Assembly: GCF_947623445.1 (NCBI RefSeq)
Contig: NC_135242.1
Location: 18,972,001-19,036,000, forward strand
Direction: 5' to 3'
Length of the DNA stretch: 64,000 nt
Origin: Clavelina lepadiformis
Taxonomy: Eukaryota > Chordata > Ascidiacea > Aplousobranchia > Clavelinidae
In this document: one piece after another, positions 25,096 through 36,280 of the stretch
Position numbering within the stretch: the first letter of the stretch is position 1
Layout of the letters: each line of letters opens with the position of its first letter
Translations under genes and position numbers: made by a program
The notes under the pieces: model-generated
Databases searched by the model: none
What the model was told of the DNA's origin: nothing
The model's input: the letters and a program-made list of their open reading frames with translations, nothing else

Positions 25096-25891
25096 ATGAG
25101 TTTTGAAAATTTCAAGAACAAGAGAGAAACTAGAGCAATTACTGGAATATCAACGATTTGTTAAGGTTGAAAAGCAGGAAAATTTTCATAACTTACTTTT
25201 TGCTTTCTCATATCGTAAATCTTCCAAAAAAGTCCGTGGAAATTTTCTTCATACCATCGTGTGAGTAGCCTAGTTAGGTCGCAATTATGCATTGGGTTCG
25301 AAACCTTGTTCCAAAAAAATTGCAGAGAGGGAGAGTTCGCATGACGATTTCGAAGAAGTGGATTCATCAATTACTAGTTTCCAGTTGTTCCACGTTAATG
25401 TGTTTTATACTATTACTTTCACGAAGGAATAACTTCGTTTACGACTAGTTAGTTTTTTCGCAAATAAACGTATTACGTCTACGTTACGTAATTTATCAGA
25501 ATAAATTGCAATATCAGTTTGCAAACTAACGTGAAGGACAAAGGCCCTCAAACTGGTTCATGAAAAATTTATTTGCAACTCAGTAAACTTCTTTCATGCT
25601 CTCTGAGGACGCGGTAGTAATAGGCTAGACTGCTAGAGTATATTCCACAAGCCGCAACGTAATGAGTTTTATTCTGCGATTGGTAATAACTGCTTCGAGC
25701 ATAGCAATGTAAATGAAGGTGCAAATAGCTGTAAATAACAAAGTTCTTTTCTGATTTTGAAGAAAATGAACCCACTTGTAACTAGTTTGAATGACCATGC
25801 CAAGCATACCAGCGATCATATTTCGTTAAAAAAGTGTTTAACTACTACGTGCCAGCAACTCAGACATGACGCCGACATCGACGCCTTTTAA

Positions 25892-26528
25892 CCCTTAAAC
25901 AGTAATTGAGGGCCTGGGAGGCCCGGTGAGAAAGAAAATTCTTTTATTTCTTTTATTTTTTGGTTTTAAGAGCTGTTGCTCCAGAAATGCCTTAAATAGT
26001 GTCGTTTGCAAAACTTAAAACCGAAGTGTAAGGATTAATGAGTCCAAAAAAAATTTTGTTGGCTAAAAACAAAAGCACACCTCAAATTGCAATTTAGGGC
26101 CTCGGAGGCCCGGTTCTAGTTTAAAGTAAACTTTAGAATTATAATCAATGTAAGTTACATTGCATTTGTACAGTGAATCTCAATAAGATGAGTTCTTTTT
26201 TAGGTGCACAACAAAAATATGTCACAACAACCAAAATATATCATATATGTGCATAGTTAGGTGAAGTACTGCTAACCGGGTATGCGAGATGCTTGGAGTG
26301 TCTGTGGTTAGAGTTGTGTTTGTCAAACACTCATTCATTCACATTCCTGTTGCTACATCCATGCATTATATAGGCAACTTTGGCCTAAAATCATTTTCTC
26401 AAAACGAATACAGCCGATGTAATGAATCGAGAAACTATTGACTTACTTTTTCATATTATTTTAGTATTGGGCCTGAGAGGCCCGTAATCGCTGTTTGTGT
26501 TACAGAACAGTAATTACAGTTTAAGGGT
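25892..26528. mobile_element. piggyBac-type MITE with GGGCCT/AGGCCC palindromes
   Basis: The ends CCCTTAAACAGTAATT and the inverse of AATTACAGTTTAAGGG form inverted repeats, adjoining TTAA (25888-25891) and T-TTAA (26529-26532). The palindromic unit GGGCCTNNGAGGCCCG occurs three times (about 25911, 26099, 26469), the outer two next to the ends. The exact right boundary is off by one base against a perfect TTAA model. No coding capacity. Confidence 0.6.
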
Positions 26529-26532
26529 TTAA

Positions 26533-27365
26533 AGCCAGATGCGCAGAAGCGTAAGCACAGAAAAAAATAAACTTAAAGTTTAATCGTTAAACCGGTTATG
26601 CTACTTCAAAAGCCCAGTAGTCTGGTCATTTTCCCAAACTGCTGCATCTTCGTACTCCTGCAGACTAGTATCGTGATTTTAAAAAAGAGCTGGGGCTGAT
26701 TACGAAAACTACATTTGGTGATTTTTGAACCGGTTTAATGAGGAATATGATAAGTTGTAAAAAACTTGCTTGGCAACACTGACGCTATTTTTAGAACGTT
26801 TGTTGTGTGCAAGCGTTAAAGTTGTCAGTTAGCTTTAACGTGCAGTTTTCGAAATATGTATTAAAGTGCAATGTTGGTAGTAGGTTACTGGTTAGCATTA
26901 GTTTTCTTTGCAAAACAGAAACGCAACTTAAAACGCTAAATTGAAACAAAACAATTGTTGAAAGCGTCGTTAGCCGAGCTAAAGCAAAAAAGGAGTCTAG
27001 CGCTACATTAACTTATGTTGAGGTTTTACAATTAGACTGGTTAATGGCTTTATACTTCAATGCATAGTAGACCCTTACAACAGATTTTGAAGCTGATGTA
27101 GATTGGTCTTTCATTTAAGATGCATTTCATAACAATGGAACACGAATAATTGACAGATTTCTGAAGTAAGTTCAGATAATGGCCCGTGGCCGTGCTCTCA
27201 TCGTGTCTAGGCTACTAATATGTTTGCAACCACCTGAGAGCACAATATTTCAGCCCCTAAATTTAAGCAAAAAAATATTTTAGAGTTAAATCTGGAGTTT
27301 GACTTTTTATACGTTTTTAGGTGTTATATACCGGTAGATAATCTCACTGTTTAGACTTAGCTAGT
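26533..27365. other. Flank upstream of PLOD gene A
   Basis: Likely holds promoter and 5' untranslated sequence of PLOD gene A, but no recognisable promoter motif. No similarity to the region upstream of gene B was noticed except close to exon 1. Confidence 0.35.
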
Positions 27366-30300
27366 ATGCAACTTGCAATACCAGGGTGTTTTCTATTGAA
27401 CCTTCTTTGGTTTCAAAGTTTACTTCCTTCTCAAGCAGGTTTGTAAATGTGGGCCTTGAAATTTACACTTAACACTAGAAGGACGGCAATTTTCGTATAC
27501 CTAGAAGGACGGAGTGCGTCAATTGACGCAAAAGGTCAAAACGGCGCAAATCTAACGTTTTTTGTTGAGAAAACTGTGCTGTTGCTCCGAAAAAACTACT
27601 TCTATCGCATGTCCGCTTTGTGCATTTTAATTAACAAAAGCAATCGCATTGAAAATGCAAGCCGTCGTGCCTAAACACTTCTGTTTCACGCAACTCCTTT
27701 TTCTTCTTGCACTCTTCCGGGACTTCTCTCCTGTTCTGGCGCATTGTCCCTACGAGGCTGCACTTCTTTTCCGCAAGTCGCAACGCCAGGTCAAGTGAGG
27801 TGAAAAAATTATCGCAAGTGACGTTGTAACCTCCTTGAAAAAGCGGAGCCATGAGTTTCAGTACAACGTCGGTGGGCACACTCACGTGGGGGCTCCTTGC
27901 GTCATCTTTTCCAACGTAAGGAAAACCGTTGAATAAATATTTGTTTTCAACGTCAACTGCCAGCCAGAACTTTAGACCAAACTTGTCTGGTTTATTGGCC
28001 ATATATTGGATGAACTTGCAGCGTGCCTTACACGGCAATAGTTGCTCATCCACAGTTATCTTCCACTGTGGAATGAATGCTTTTTGGCAGTTTGATATAA
28101 AACTGTTCCAAAGTTGTGAAGCGAGTGCAAATTTATCATGCAATAGATTCCTACGCCTTTCCGTCTTCAGATCGAAGCGAAGGAATCGTATGAGCTCCAG
28201 AAACCTGTCTCTTGCCATGGTTTGGGAAAACATCGGACATCCCCACGACCTCCCCCACAAACTCTTCACAGGGAAGTTGCGCCCTCCTATCACGCCACGA
28301 GCAACCACCAAGCCGACGAATTTATCTAATTCATCTAATTTATCTAACTAAGAAACTCTTACTACACTTACGCTTCGATAAACTTCAAAAATTCCGAAAT
28401 TAGGCTGCGCTTGTGACGAAACTACTCTGTTTTGCGGAAAAGTCGACTTGCATAGTTTGTCGACACGTTTGTCACACCTCTGTGTTGGCAGCTGTGACCT
28501 AATTCGATAAACCTGTAATTATCAGCAGAAAGAAAACAATACTCTCTATCGCGAGAACTGGTTTTTGTACTGTGAAGTAACAATGCGTCAATTGACGCAC
28601 CCCGTCCTTCTAGGTAGTGACCACGTTAATTATCTCTACCGGTAAAATAAAAATTTCATATTCATGGGTTAGTTACCTAACACTAATGTAGGAAAAGTCA
28701 GGAAATATCACGGTTTTGCGATGCACCACTTAAAAGTTATAGATGCACTTAGGTTGAAAATGCGTCAATTGACGCGCCCCGTCCTTCTAGTGTTAAAGAA
28801 AATCCACTTCTCTAGTACGCTTTTATATCGATGGACAGTACCTACGCAGATACATAACTGCAAATTTTAGTGAACTGCTACAAAAACATTTCGACTTGTA
28901 AGCTAGGGGAAAGCTATTATCGACAACAGCGGTTATTATCAATGAAATGGTTACTTTCCTTGCTCTCCTCATCCTGTGTTGGCAATTTAAAAAAAGGATC
29001 AATATGTCCTTTTGTCAATATTAATCTTCTACGAGTTCTTAACTAATAGTACGAATGATAATACACTGATGTTGAAGAAGCGTTTAATCGATTTACACAG
29101 ATAAATTGCTACCTGAATACCTATGACAGACAATACAGTGCACCGAGACATTTTTGTAATGTATTTTGTGTGTTGCACACTAAAAAATTGAAAATCTCTG
29201 TTCTAAGCAGTTAGTTCACACATTTCATCACCTTTGATTTTACATTTTGCAGATCCACTGGAGCTTTTAGTGGTAACTGTGGCCACTGATAAAACTGATG
29301 GCTTCAAACGACTTGAGGGCTCTCTCAAACTTTTCAACCTGAAATTTTTAGTGAGTTACTTGAGTATATCATCGGTATATAGTTTTTCTTTTTTAAAAAC
29401 CTTAGCAAAGCATCAACTTATGAAAGACTATTTCAACCATCAACACCACCCGATGTGGATGTCTGTATATTTTAGGTGTTAGGAATGCATGAGAAATGGA
29501 AAGGTGGTTATTTACGGTTGTTTCCAGGTGGTGGTCAAAAAATAAATATTTTAAAGCGTGAACTGGAGAAATATAAAAACAACAAAAATCTAGTTCTCTT
29601 TTTTACAGACAGGTAAATTGGTTAAATTCATTATTTTTATGTAATCAATAGTCAGTTCAATTAGCAAGAACACATGACATCTTTAACTGGTCTGCATGCA
29701 ATTAACGTACCATCTTGCTAATAAGGCACACCTCTGAATAATTTTTTTGTCTATCTATTCAATAACAGTTTTCAAGTATGTTTAACGTCTACCTTATAGA
29801 GCAGACTAAGCAAAACACATTTTCTTAAAGCTAAGCAAACATATTTTTTAATCAGAATTTACCAATAATTCATGCTCCCAAGCGATACCTTTGCATCTAA
29901 CAACCAATTTGCATGGCATATTGTTATATTTGAAGGGGTTTATGATCAAAGAAATATGTTAATAAGTGCGGCTGTCAAGTTTGTTTTGGTTGTCAAATAA
30001 CACTGTAGTTAATGTTCATTATTTTCTTTTTTTCACAGCTATGATGTCGTTTTTACAGCTGGAAAAGAGGAAATTTTAACCAAGTTTAAAGAGTTTAATG
30101 CACGAATTGTATTTTCTGCTGAAAGTACCATTTGGCCTGATGGCTTACTAGAGGTATTATTTCTAATGATTTAATTTAAAACCTTAAAGTGTGGGGCTAG
30201 TCCAAAACAAGTTGACCTTAAAGAATAGCTGTCATTAATTATATTAGAGAAAATAGTTTTGAACAGTAATATGCAATCGTTAGGCAGTTATTGCCAAAAT

Positions 30301-33300
30301 TTTGTCACAATTTTGGCGCTAATCATGATGAAGTCATGATGACGTCACAATATTAAAAAAATCTACTTGATGGTTTGAATTAAGTATGCAGTAGTAGTGA
30401 ACGACTGAAATACTAATTACAGTAGTAGAAGTAAGCAATGTCTATTTTTAGCATAGAAATTTCACAGATGACAGTACAATTAGTACTTATACTAATGAAG
30501 TATTCTTATCTTTAAGACAGTTACGGGTACTGAAGTATTCTAGTGCAAACAGCCGAGACTAAGCTCAGTGAGATGTAGCTTGGCATCTACAACCACCAGT
30601 AGTACAAATATACCAACAGTAAGCTAGCTTAGGCTTAATTAATGCAAGATATTTTTGTTATGTACGTAAGTGCATCTTAATCATATCTACAACATGTTTT
30701 GTTGCCTACAGGAAACATGCTATTTATATATACTTTATCCAAACACCTGACCAGTAATACACATTATTCTGTAATCATTTCTGCCACCTCCATCATAATG
30801 AAGAGATAAATTTGCGTTTTTTGCGACACGTTTTTGGCAGTAAATCCTTAACCACTAAATATTGGTGAAAAGCTGTCAGTATACTTACTAAAAACTATTC
30901 TTTGATTTAAATTCAAATTGTTTTTGAATTTGTCTTTCAGTTAAAGTATGTGGCATCAAGTTGGTGTTTGTCTGTTTCTTTTATCTTTCCAGATTTTAAA
31001 TGTTAGCATACTATGCAGGGCTAACCATCAAGATACAAAATGACAGCATAACTCACTAAAAAATGTTCTGTAAAAGCTACAGTATGTGCCTGGTTTCATG
31101 AGAATAAAAGTTGTAATACTGTCACTAAATCTAAACTAAATACAACCTCAGTTCAACACCAAGTAACGAAATTTAAACTCAATTTATTACACATTTTTTT
31201 GTGAAGCTAACTCTATAAATTTAACAAGAGCTATTTGACCTACTTACAATTAAATAGTGATTAGTGATTTCCATACCTATATCAACAATATACAAATTTA
31301 ACAGAATCGGTACCCAGAAGTAACTTTTGGCAAACGATTTTTATGCTCTGGTGGAATAATTGGTTACGCTGACACTTTTTGGTCTACTATTACGAAATGG
31401 AATGTGGAAGATACCGACAGTGATCAACTATATTACACAAAGATATATCTTAATGCTACGTTGAGGGTAAGATTTATTGAACTTGCAGTTGCAAGTGTAG
31501 CTAGTTTGGGTATGGTAAGATGAAACCAGCATTTTGTCATAAAATTCTTGTTGTTGCTTTAGTTGCCTTCGTTAATTTGTGTTTTTCTTAATAATCTAAA
31601 TTTACATTTTTAGACTCAACTCAATGCAACATTGGATCATACAAGCACACTAGTTCAAAACATCAATTTTGCCAAATGTAAGTTATTCTTGTCACCTTTA
31701 AGTTTAGTTACTTTGCCTAGCAGGTTGACTGTAGAATACAATACTGTAATTATAAATGTAGGCTAAATGTAAAACAGCATTTCTCAAACTATAGGTTACA
31801 TTGGTTATATTGATTAGTTACGAATATATGTTGCTCAAAAGCAGCCATAAGTGTAATAGTGTAAATGAATATAGTTTGAGAAAACCTTGAGAGCTGAAGA
31901 AGGGTATACTGTGTTTAAACAAAGCTGAATCCTTTGTTAAGTAAGCTATGTGTTATGTTATTCTATGTTAAGCTTTATTGTTTATGTAATACATTTTCGA
32001 ATGTCGTATGCATTCCATCAGATGAGTTGGAAATGGTTGAAGAAGACACATTAACTCGCATAAAAAACTTAAAATACTCAACACTCCCAAGTGTCATTCA
32101 TGGGAATGGGCCCAGCAAGGTATTATAAGCTAAGTTTATAAACTTGTTAAAACAAAAAACAGACTTGTAATATTGATGTAATTAAATATGCAAATATAAT
32201 AACACCCTTTAATTAAATTTTATTTGATATGATAAATTTGTCTTGATTAAAATGCTTAACGTAAAATGGGGAACTTGGGTGTTCCAGAATTTTCTTCGAT
32301 ATTTGTGTTCTAAAATTAGATTTTACAAAAACTTCTACTGAATTATGTAAGTGTGTGCTCACAGAACAGCAATATCTTTTCTTATCTCATCAAAAAATTA
32401 AAGAAACCAATCTCTACCTTAAATGCTGACCATACATTGGCAGTTGACCTTTTAACCTTTGTATGATAGTCACCGTTGCACCTGATTAATTGGCTTTTCT
32501 CAAAATTTGGAAAAATTATTTTAATGCAACATGCACTTTACTAAAATGTAGCCTTCTTCAATGAACTGAAGGTTATTCTGATGAGGAAGTAATCCTATAT
32601 CTGATTGAGTCATCTCCTTAGAGCTAATGCCACCCTGGTTTACGGATTATAATATGGGTGATAAGTTATTTATGAACATAATCATGTTATTTGCAGATCT
32701 ACCTAAACCACTTAACGAACTATGTACCTGATGGTTGGCACTCAGAATATGGATGTAGGCAATGTAGCCGAAACCTTATTGATTTACCCAACGAACCAAA
32801 GGCAATTTATTTTATAGAGATTAATTAGTATGTTGGCAAGACCAATTCCAAATTTTATTTTAGCGATTGAAACTTGCATAAGCACAGCGAATCACAACAA
32901 TCCAGTGTTCAATACCTTACTTATGGCTTATAAAATATTTTTAACAATAAGCCTACAAAAATAGATATTATTTTCCCCCAAATAGTTACACAATTTTTTT
33001 TTCAGGATAAACTCCCCTCTGTTCAGCTTGCAATATTTATTGAACAACCTACTCCATTTCTTGAAGAATTTTTACAAAGATTAGAGCAGATGTCGTACCC
33101 CAAGTCTAGAATCACTTTGTTTGTCCACAACAATGTAAGTGTAATAAAATTAATGATTACAAAATAAAAAACTAAAAATGAAGAACATGATTTACAGCAT
33201 ACCTCACATTTTCCAGGAGGGAGATGCAGATTGTTATATATCACAATTTATGTTGCGTCATCGTTCAAAGTATGCAGCTTTCAAAATTGTTTCACCCCAT

Positions 33301-35554
33301 GAAAACATTGATGAAAAAGCAGCTAGAAATATGGCAGTGTAAGTTAGAACATTAGATTGCACTTTGTTTTGTGTATCCAAAAAAAATTATTAAGCACCAA
33401 TAAAATTTAGCCATTCTTACATCAACCATTTTAAACATCATTCATTCGTTTCAGAAATCATTGCATTAAAAGTGACTGTGACTATCAGTTCATTTTGTTC
33501 TGTGTGTCCAAACTATTGTTATTCATACACCAACAAAAAACTAGCCACTCTTGCCTCCAATGAAAACGTTCTTCATTTATTACAGAAATCATTGCATTGA
33601 GATTGCCTGTGATTACCAGTTCAGCGTGGACTCATATGTTCAAATCACAGAACCAGACATTTTGAAGTTTTTGATATCCAAGAATAAGCAAGTAAGATTA
33701 AATTGCTCAAAACTGAGTGAAATGGTACAACCGGTTTCTGGCTTAACTTTGGACTCCAGTATTCACTTCATTCTTTTAGGTCATTGCCCCAATTGTGGTT
33801 CAAAATGGTAAATTGTGGAGCAACTTTTGGGGTGCGATAAATATTGATGGTTACTATGCAAGATCAGATGACTACTTAGCTATAGTAAATAATGAGAGAA
33901 GGTAAAAATAATTAATATCTTGTTTCCCGTCTCAGTTTAAGAAAGTGTTTTCCAAAATGTTAGGTTAAACTGTAATTGTTTTACAGTGGAATCTGGAATG
34001 TTCCCTTTGTTAATGCTGTGTATTTGACAAAAGGAAGTACACTTAAATACACGGAAAATAAAATTCAGAGCCTGTATAATTATGAAGACTTTGATGCAGA
34101 TATGGCTTACTGCAATCATATGCGAGATGAGGTATCGAACTAATATTTACTGTACTGTGCTTATGTAACAGACTGGGCTTAATAAAGTTCAGTATTGTAG
34201 TAGATCGAGCTAAAGATCCAAGAAGTACTTTAAATTTTCTATTTTCTTCTTTTTCTTCATTTATATTTTACAATTGTCTTTATATTCATAGGAAATCTTC
34301 ATATTTGCAACAAATGAAATAGACTTTGGAAGATTGATGTTTACTGAAAATGTAATGACAGGTATCATTCATCCTGACTGGTGGCAGATTGAAGACAACA
34401 CAGAGGTTTATTAATAACTGTTATTTTTGTTGTTATTACTTGAAGCCTGGATATCTAGGTCAATTATGTTTGTCTGACTAATCTGGTTAACAAACATACA
34501 TTTTCTGAAAAAAGTTAAATGTAAATATACGATAACAATATATACAACTTGACTCTGAACAGCAAATCCAATTGCTATTGTGTAATGAATGCTTTCAAAG
34601 TGATATCTTATTCTGTATTTTGCTTAACCAGGACTGGGAAGAAAGGTACATCCATCCTGATTTTTGGAATGCAACATTGGATGGTGTGGATATAGCTCAA
34701 CCTTGTCCAGATGTTTACATGTTCCCTTTGTTCACACACCGAGCTGCTGACACGCTCGTTGAGATCATGGAAGATTATGGACAATGGTCAGGTGGAAAAA
34801 ATAAGGTAAATTTTTCATACCACATAAAACGCACTGAAAGAGTTAATCACAAGTAACGAGATGTAATTGATAATTATAGTTAATAGAACATGACAACTAC
34901 CAGAAACCATCTACTCTTTGTTGTAAAGGACACGCGATTGGCTGGAGGGTATGAAAACGTTCCTACAGTCGATATTAACATGAATCAAATCGCTTTTAAA
35001 AAAGAATGGCTTTTCCTGTTACGTCATTACCCAACCAAAATAGTGGAAAAAGTTTATCCAGGATTTTATACCGAGGTATTTGTAATCTTTCAGGGGCAAT
35101 TTTGCCTTTGTCTTGTTTTGTTTTAAGATGGTTTATTAATCTGACACAAGTCCTCCTTTGCTTTGTCCAGGCTGATTCCAGCATGATGTTTGTTGTTCGA
35201 TACAAACCAACCGAACAATCATTCCTGCGTCCTCACCACGATTCTTCTACTTGGACAATGAACATTGCCCTAAATTCTCATGGAACAGATTACGAGGTGA
35301 AATGCGTATTCTTATAATTTGAAGTGGGTTCAACTCCAAAAATGTTGAAACTGCACTGTGCTGAAGTTGATCATAACTTGGCTGTTGTTTGCATGCAGGG
35401 TGGTGGATGTCGATTTTTGAGATACGATTGCTCAGTGACAAACATTCCTAAAGGCTACGCTCTGATTCATCCGGGTCGGTTGACTCATTATCACGAGGGT
35501 TTACTTACTACAAATGGTACCCGATACATAGCAGTGTCATTTGTTGATCCTTAA
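27366..35554 (+). CDS. PLOD lysyl hydroxylase, gene A
   Basis: Procollagen-lysine 2-oxoglutarate 5-dioxygenase of the ER lumen: hydroxylates collagen lysines using Fe(II), 2-oxoglutarate and ascorbate. Exons: 27366-27438, 29253-29350, 29476-29612, 30039-30153, 31305-31466, 31614-31677, 32022-32119, 32697-32801, 33006-33134, 33217-33338, 33586-33691, 33780-33901, 33987-34131, 34292-34405, 34632-34805, 34929-35075, 35171-35296, 35399-35554. Total 730 aa, as in vertebrate PLODs. Residues 1-24 form a signal peptide ending SQA. An N-terminal glycosyltransferase-like domain has FTDSYDV (Asp102, Asp105) and DTDSDQL (177-183). The dioxygenase domain keeps His659, Asp661, His711 and Arg721, and the chain ends in VDP. 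Exon 8 uses a GC donor. Intron 1 holds a piggyBac element and intron 10 a ghost exon. Which PLOD1-3 type cannot be said. Confidence 0.95.
27473..28792 (-). mobile_element. piggyBac element, 1320 bp, in intron 1 of PLOD gene A
   Basis: Flanked by TTAA at 27469-27472 and 28793-28796. The 14-bp inverted ends CACTAGAAGGACGG are perfect. A subterminal unit, CTAGAAGGACGG followed by (G)GTGCGTCAATTGACGCA, lies inside the left end (about 27501-27530), at the right end (28761-28792) and once more inside the right (about 28582-28615). The transposase frame is on the minus strand, opposite to PLOD. The intron 1 of gene B is only 184 bp and lacks it, so insertion followed the gene duplication or is specific to gene A. 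Confidence 0.9.
27631..28347 (-). pseudogene. Disabled piggyBac transposase
   Basis: An open frame of about 238 codons without a proper start encodes the middle of a piggyBac-family DDE transposase: [18 protein letters not shown] near its beginning, then VDEQLLP with the first catalytic Asp, [17 protein letters not shown], and [13 protein letters not shown] with the second catalytic Asp. The frame stops soon after FRHDGLHFQ; the third Asp and the cysteine-rich C-terminus are missing, and an in-frame TAG lies just before the first visible residues with only about 440 bp of element left for the N-terminus. Full transposases have about 500-600 residues, so this copy is non-functional. Possible source of ends for mobilisation in trans. 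Confidence 0.85.
30190..30700. repeat. Dispersed repeat in intron 4 of PLOD gene A
   Basis: Matches the repeat at 3369-3915: starts with GGGGCTAGTCCAAAACAAGTTGACC, contains a TAATCATGATGAAGTCATGATGACG block where the other has TAATTATGACGGAGG, and ends with AATTAATGCAAGATATT. An inverted copy of the ATTATGA-GGAGGTGGC block appears at about 30779-30797. Absent from gene B, whose intron 4 is much shorter. Confidence 0.45.
33345..33545 (+). pseudogene. Ghost copy of exon 11 inside intron 10 of PLOD gene A
   Basis: A segment starting with acceptor CGTTTCAG at 33447-33454 is followed by AAATCATTGCATTAAAAGTG and ACTGTGACTATCAGTTCA, the start of exon 11 (NHCI, then CDYQF) with substitutions. It then breaks into a second copy of intron 10 sequence (GTGTCCAAACTATTGTTATT), which also occurs once in gene B. 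No donor closes it and reading on reaches TGA, so it is a dead partial exon made by a small tandem duplication or unequal exchange with a paralogue. Confidence 0.7.
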
Positions 35555-35559
35555 TTTGC

Positions 35560-36280
35560 ACTTAATTCGTAAAAATGTAATAGAATTGAATATTATGCAG
35601 TTGTGGACATTATTGTGATATTTCACGATTATGGCATTGCTTGTACAATTGACTAAAGTTTATTTTGCAGTAAAACTACTGCTCATATGTATTCTAACTA
35701 ATTTCAGTATAATTATTCGAGGCTACCCGTAATCAATTTGGTTGGCATGTCATGTCAATTGTTATTATGGCGGGACCATTACGAAGATTTTTGTGTTTAT
35801 GGCCGTTAATGAAAGTATTTATGCAAGAAATTTTTCTTACTGAGACGCACTTGCCGACAGACCGGTAATATATTAAACACTTCATACCGACGATTTTTAC
35901 GACTAAAATAGGATGAATTAACAAAAGGGTTGAAGGTTTGTCAAAAATTTTACTCTGACATACAACGGCAGTCTTCTTTAGCTGTATAAAACTCAAGTCT
36001 GGTAGTTGAAATACTTCTTAAATGTAATATCGCATTTTAGGTTTGCTTGTGTGTATATAATTGTATATAATTGCTGGGACGATTAATAGGTTAGAGTTGT
36101 TCAGCGGAAAGTGGTTATTGTTCAATGCATTCATTAAGCCTAAGCTGTCGTTGGAAACATTTTACAACTGTCTTCACATGTCGTTTAACATGAGCATTTT
36201 CAAGCAATTACAAAACATCGAGGTGTCCTATTCCAACGCACGGGCTGAAGATACGTTACAATAAGTGCACGGTTACCTAT
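35560..36280. repeat. 3' flank of PLOD gene A, shared with gene B
   Basis: This flank is alignable with 45760-46690 after gene B: shared stretches include GCACTTAATTCGTAAAAATG, AGTGGTTATTGTTCAATG and ACATGAGCATTTT/ACATGAATATTTT. It marks the right part of the duplicated unit. AGTAAA at 35669-35674 is a possible variant poly(A) signal. Confidence 0.6.

Noticed and set aside
32802..32830. Alternative GT donor (GTATGT at about 32828) for PLOD gene A exon 8
   Set aside because: It would leave the exon in phase 2, which does not join exon 9, and it lies across a TAG; the GC donor keeps the phase and matches gene B.
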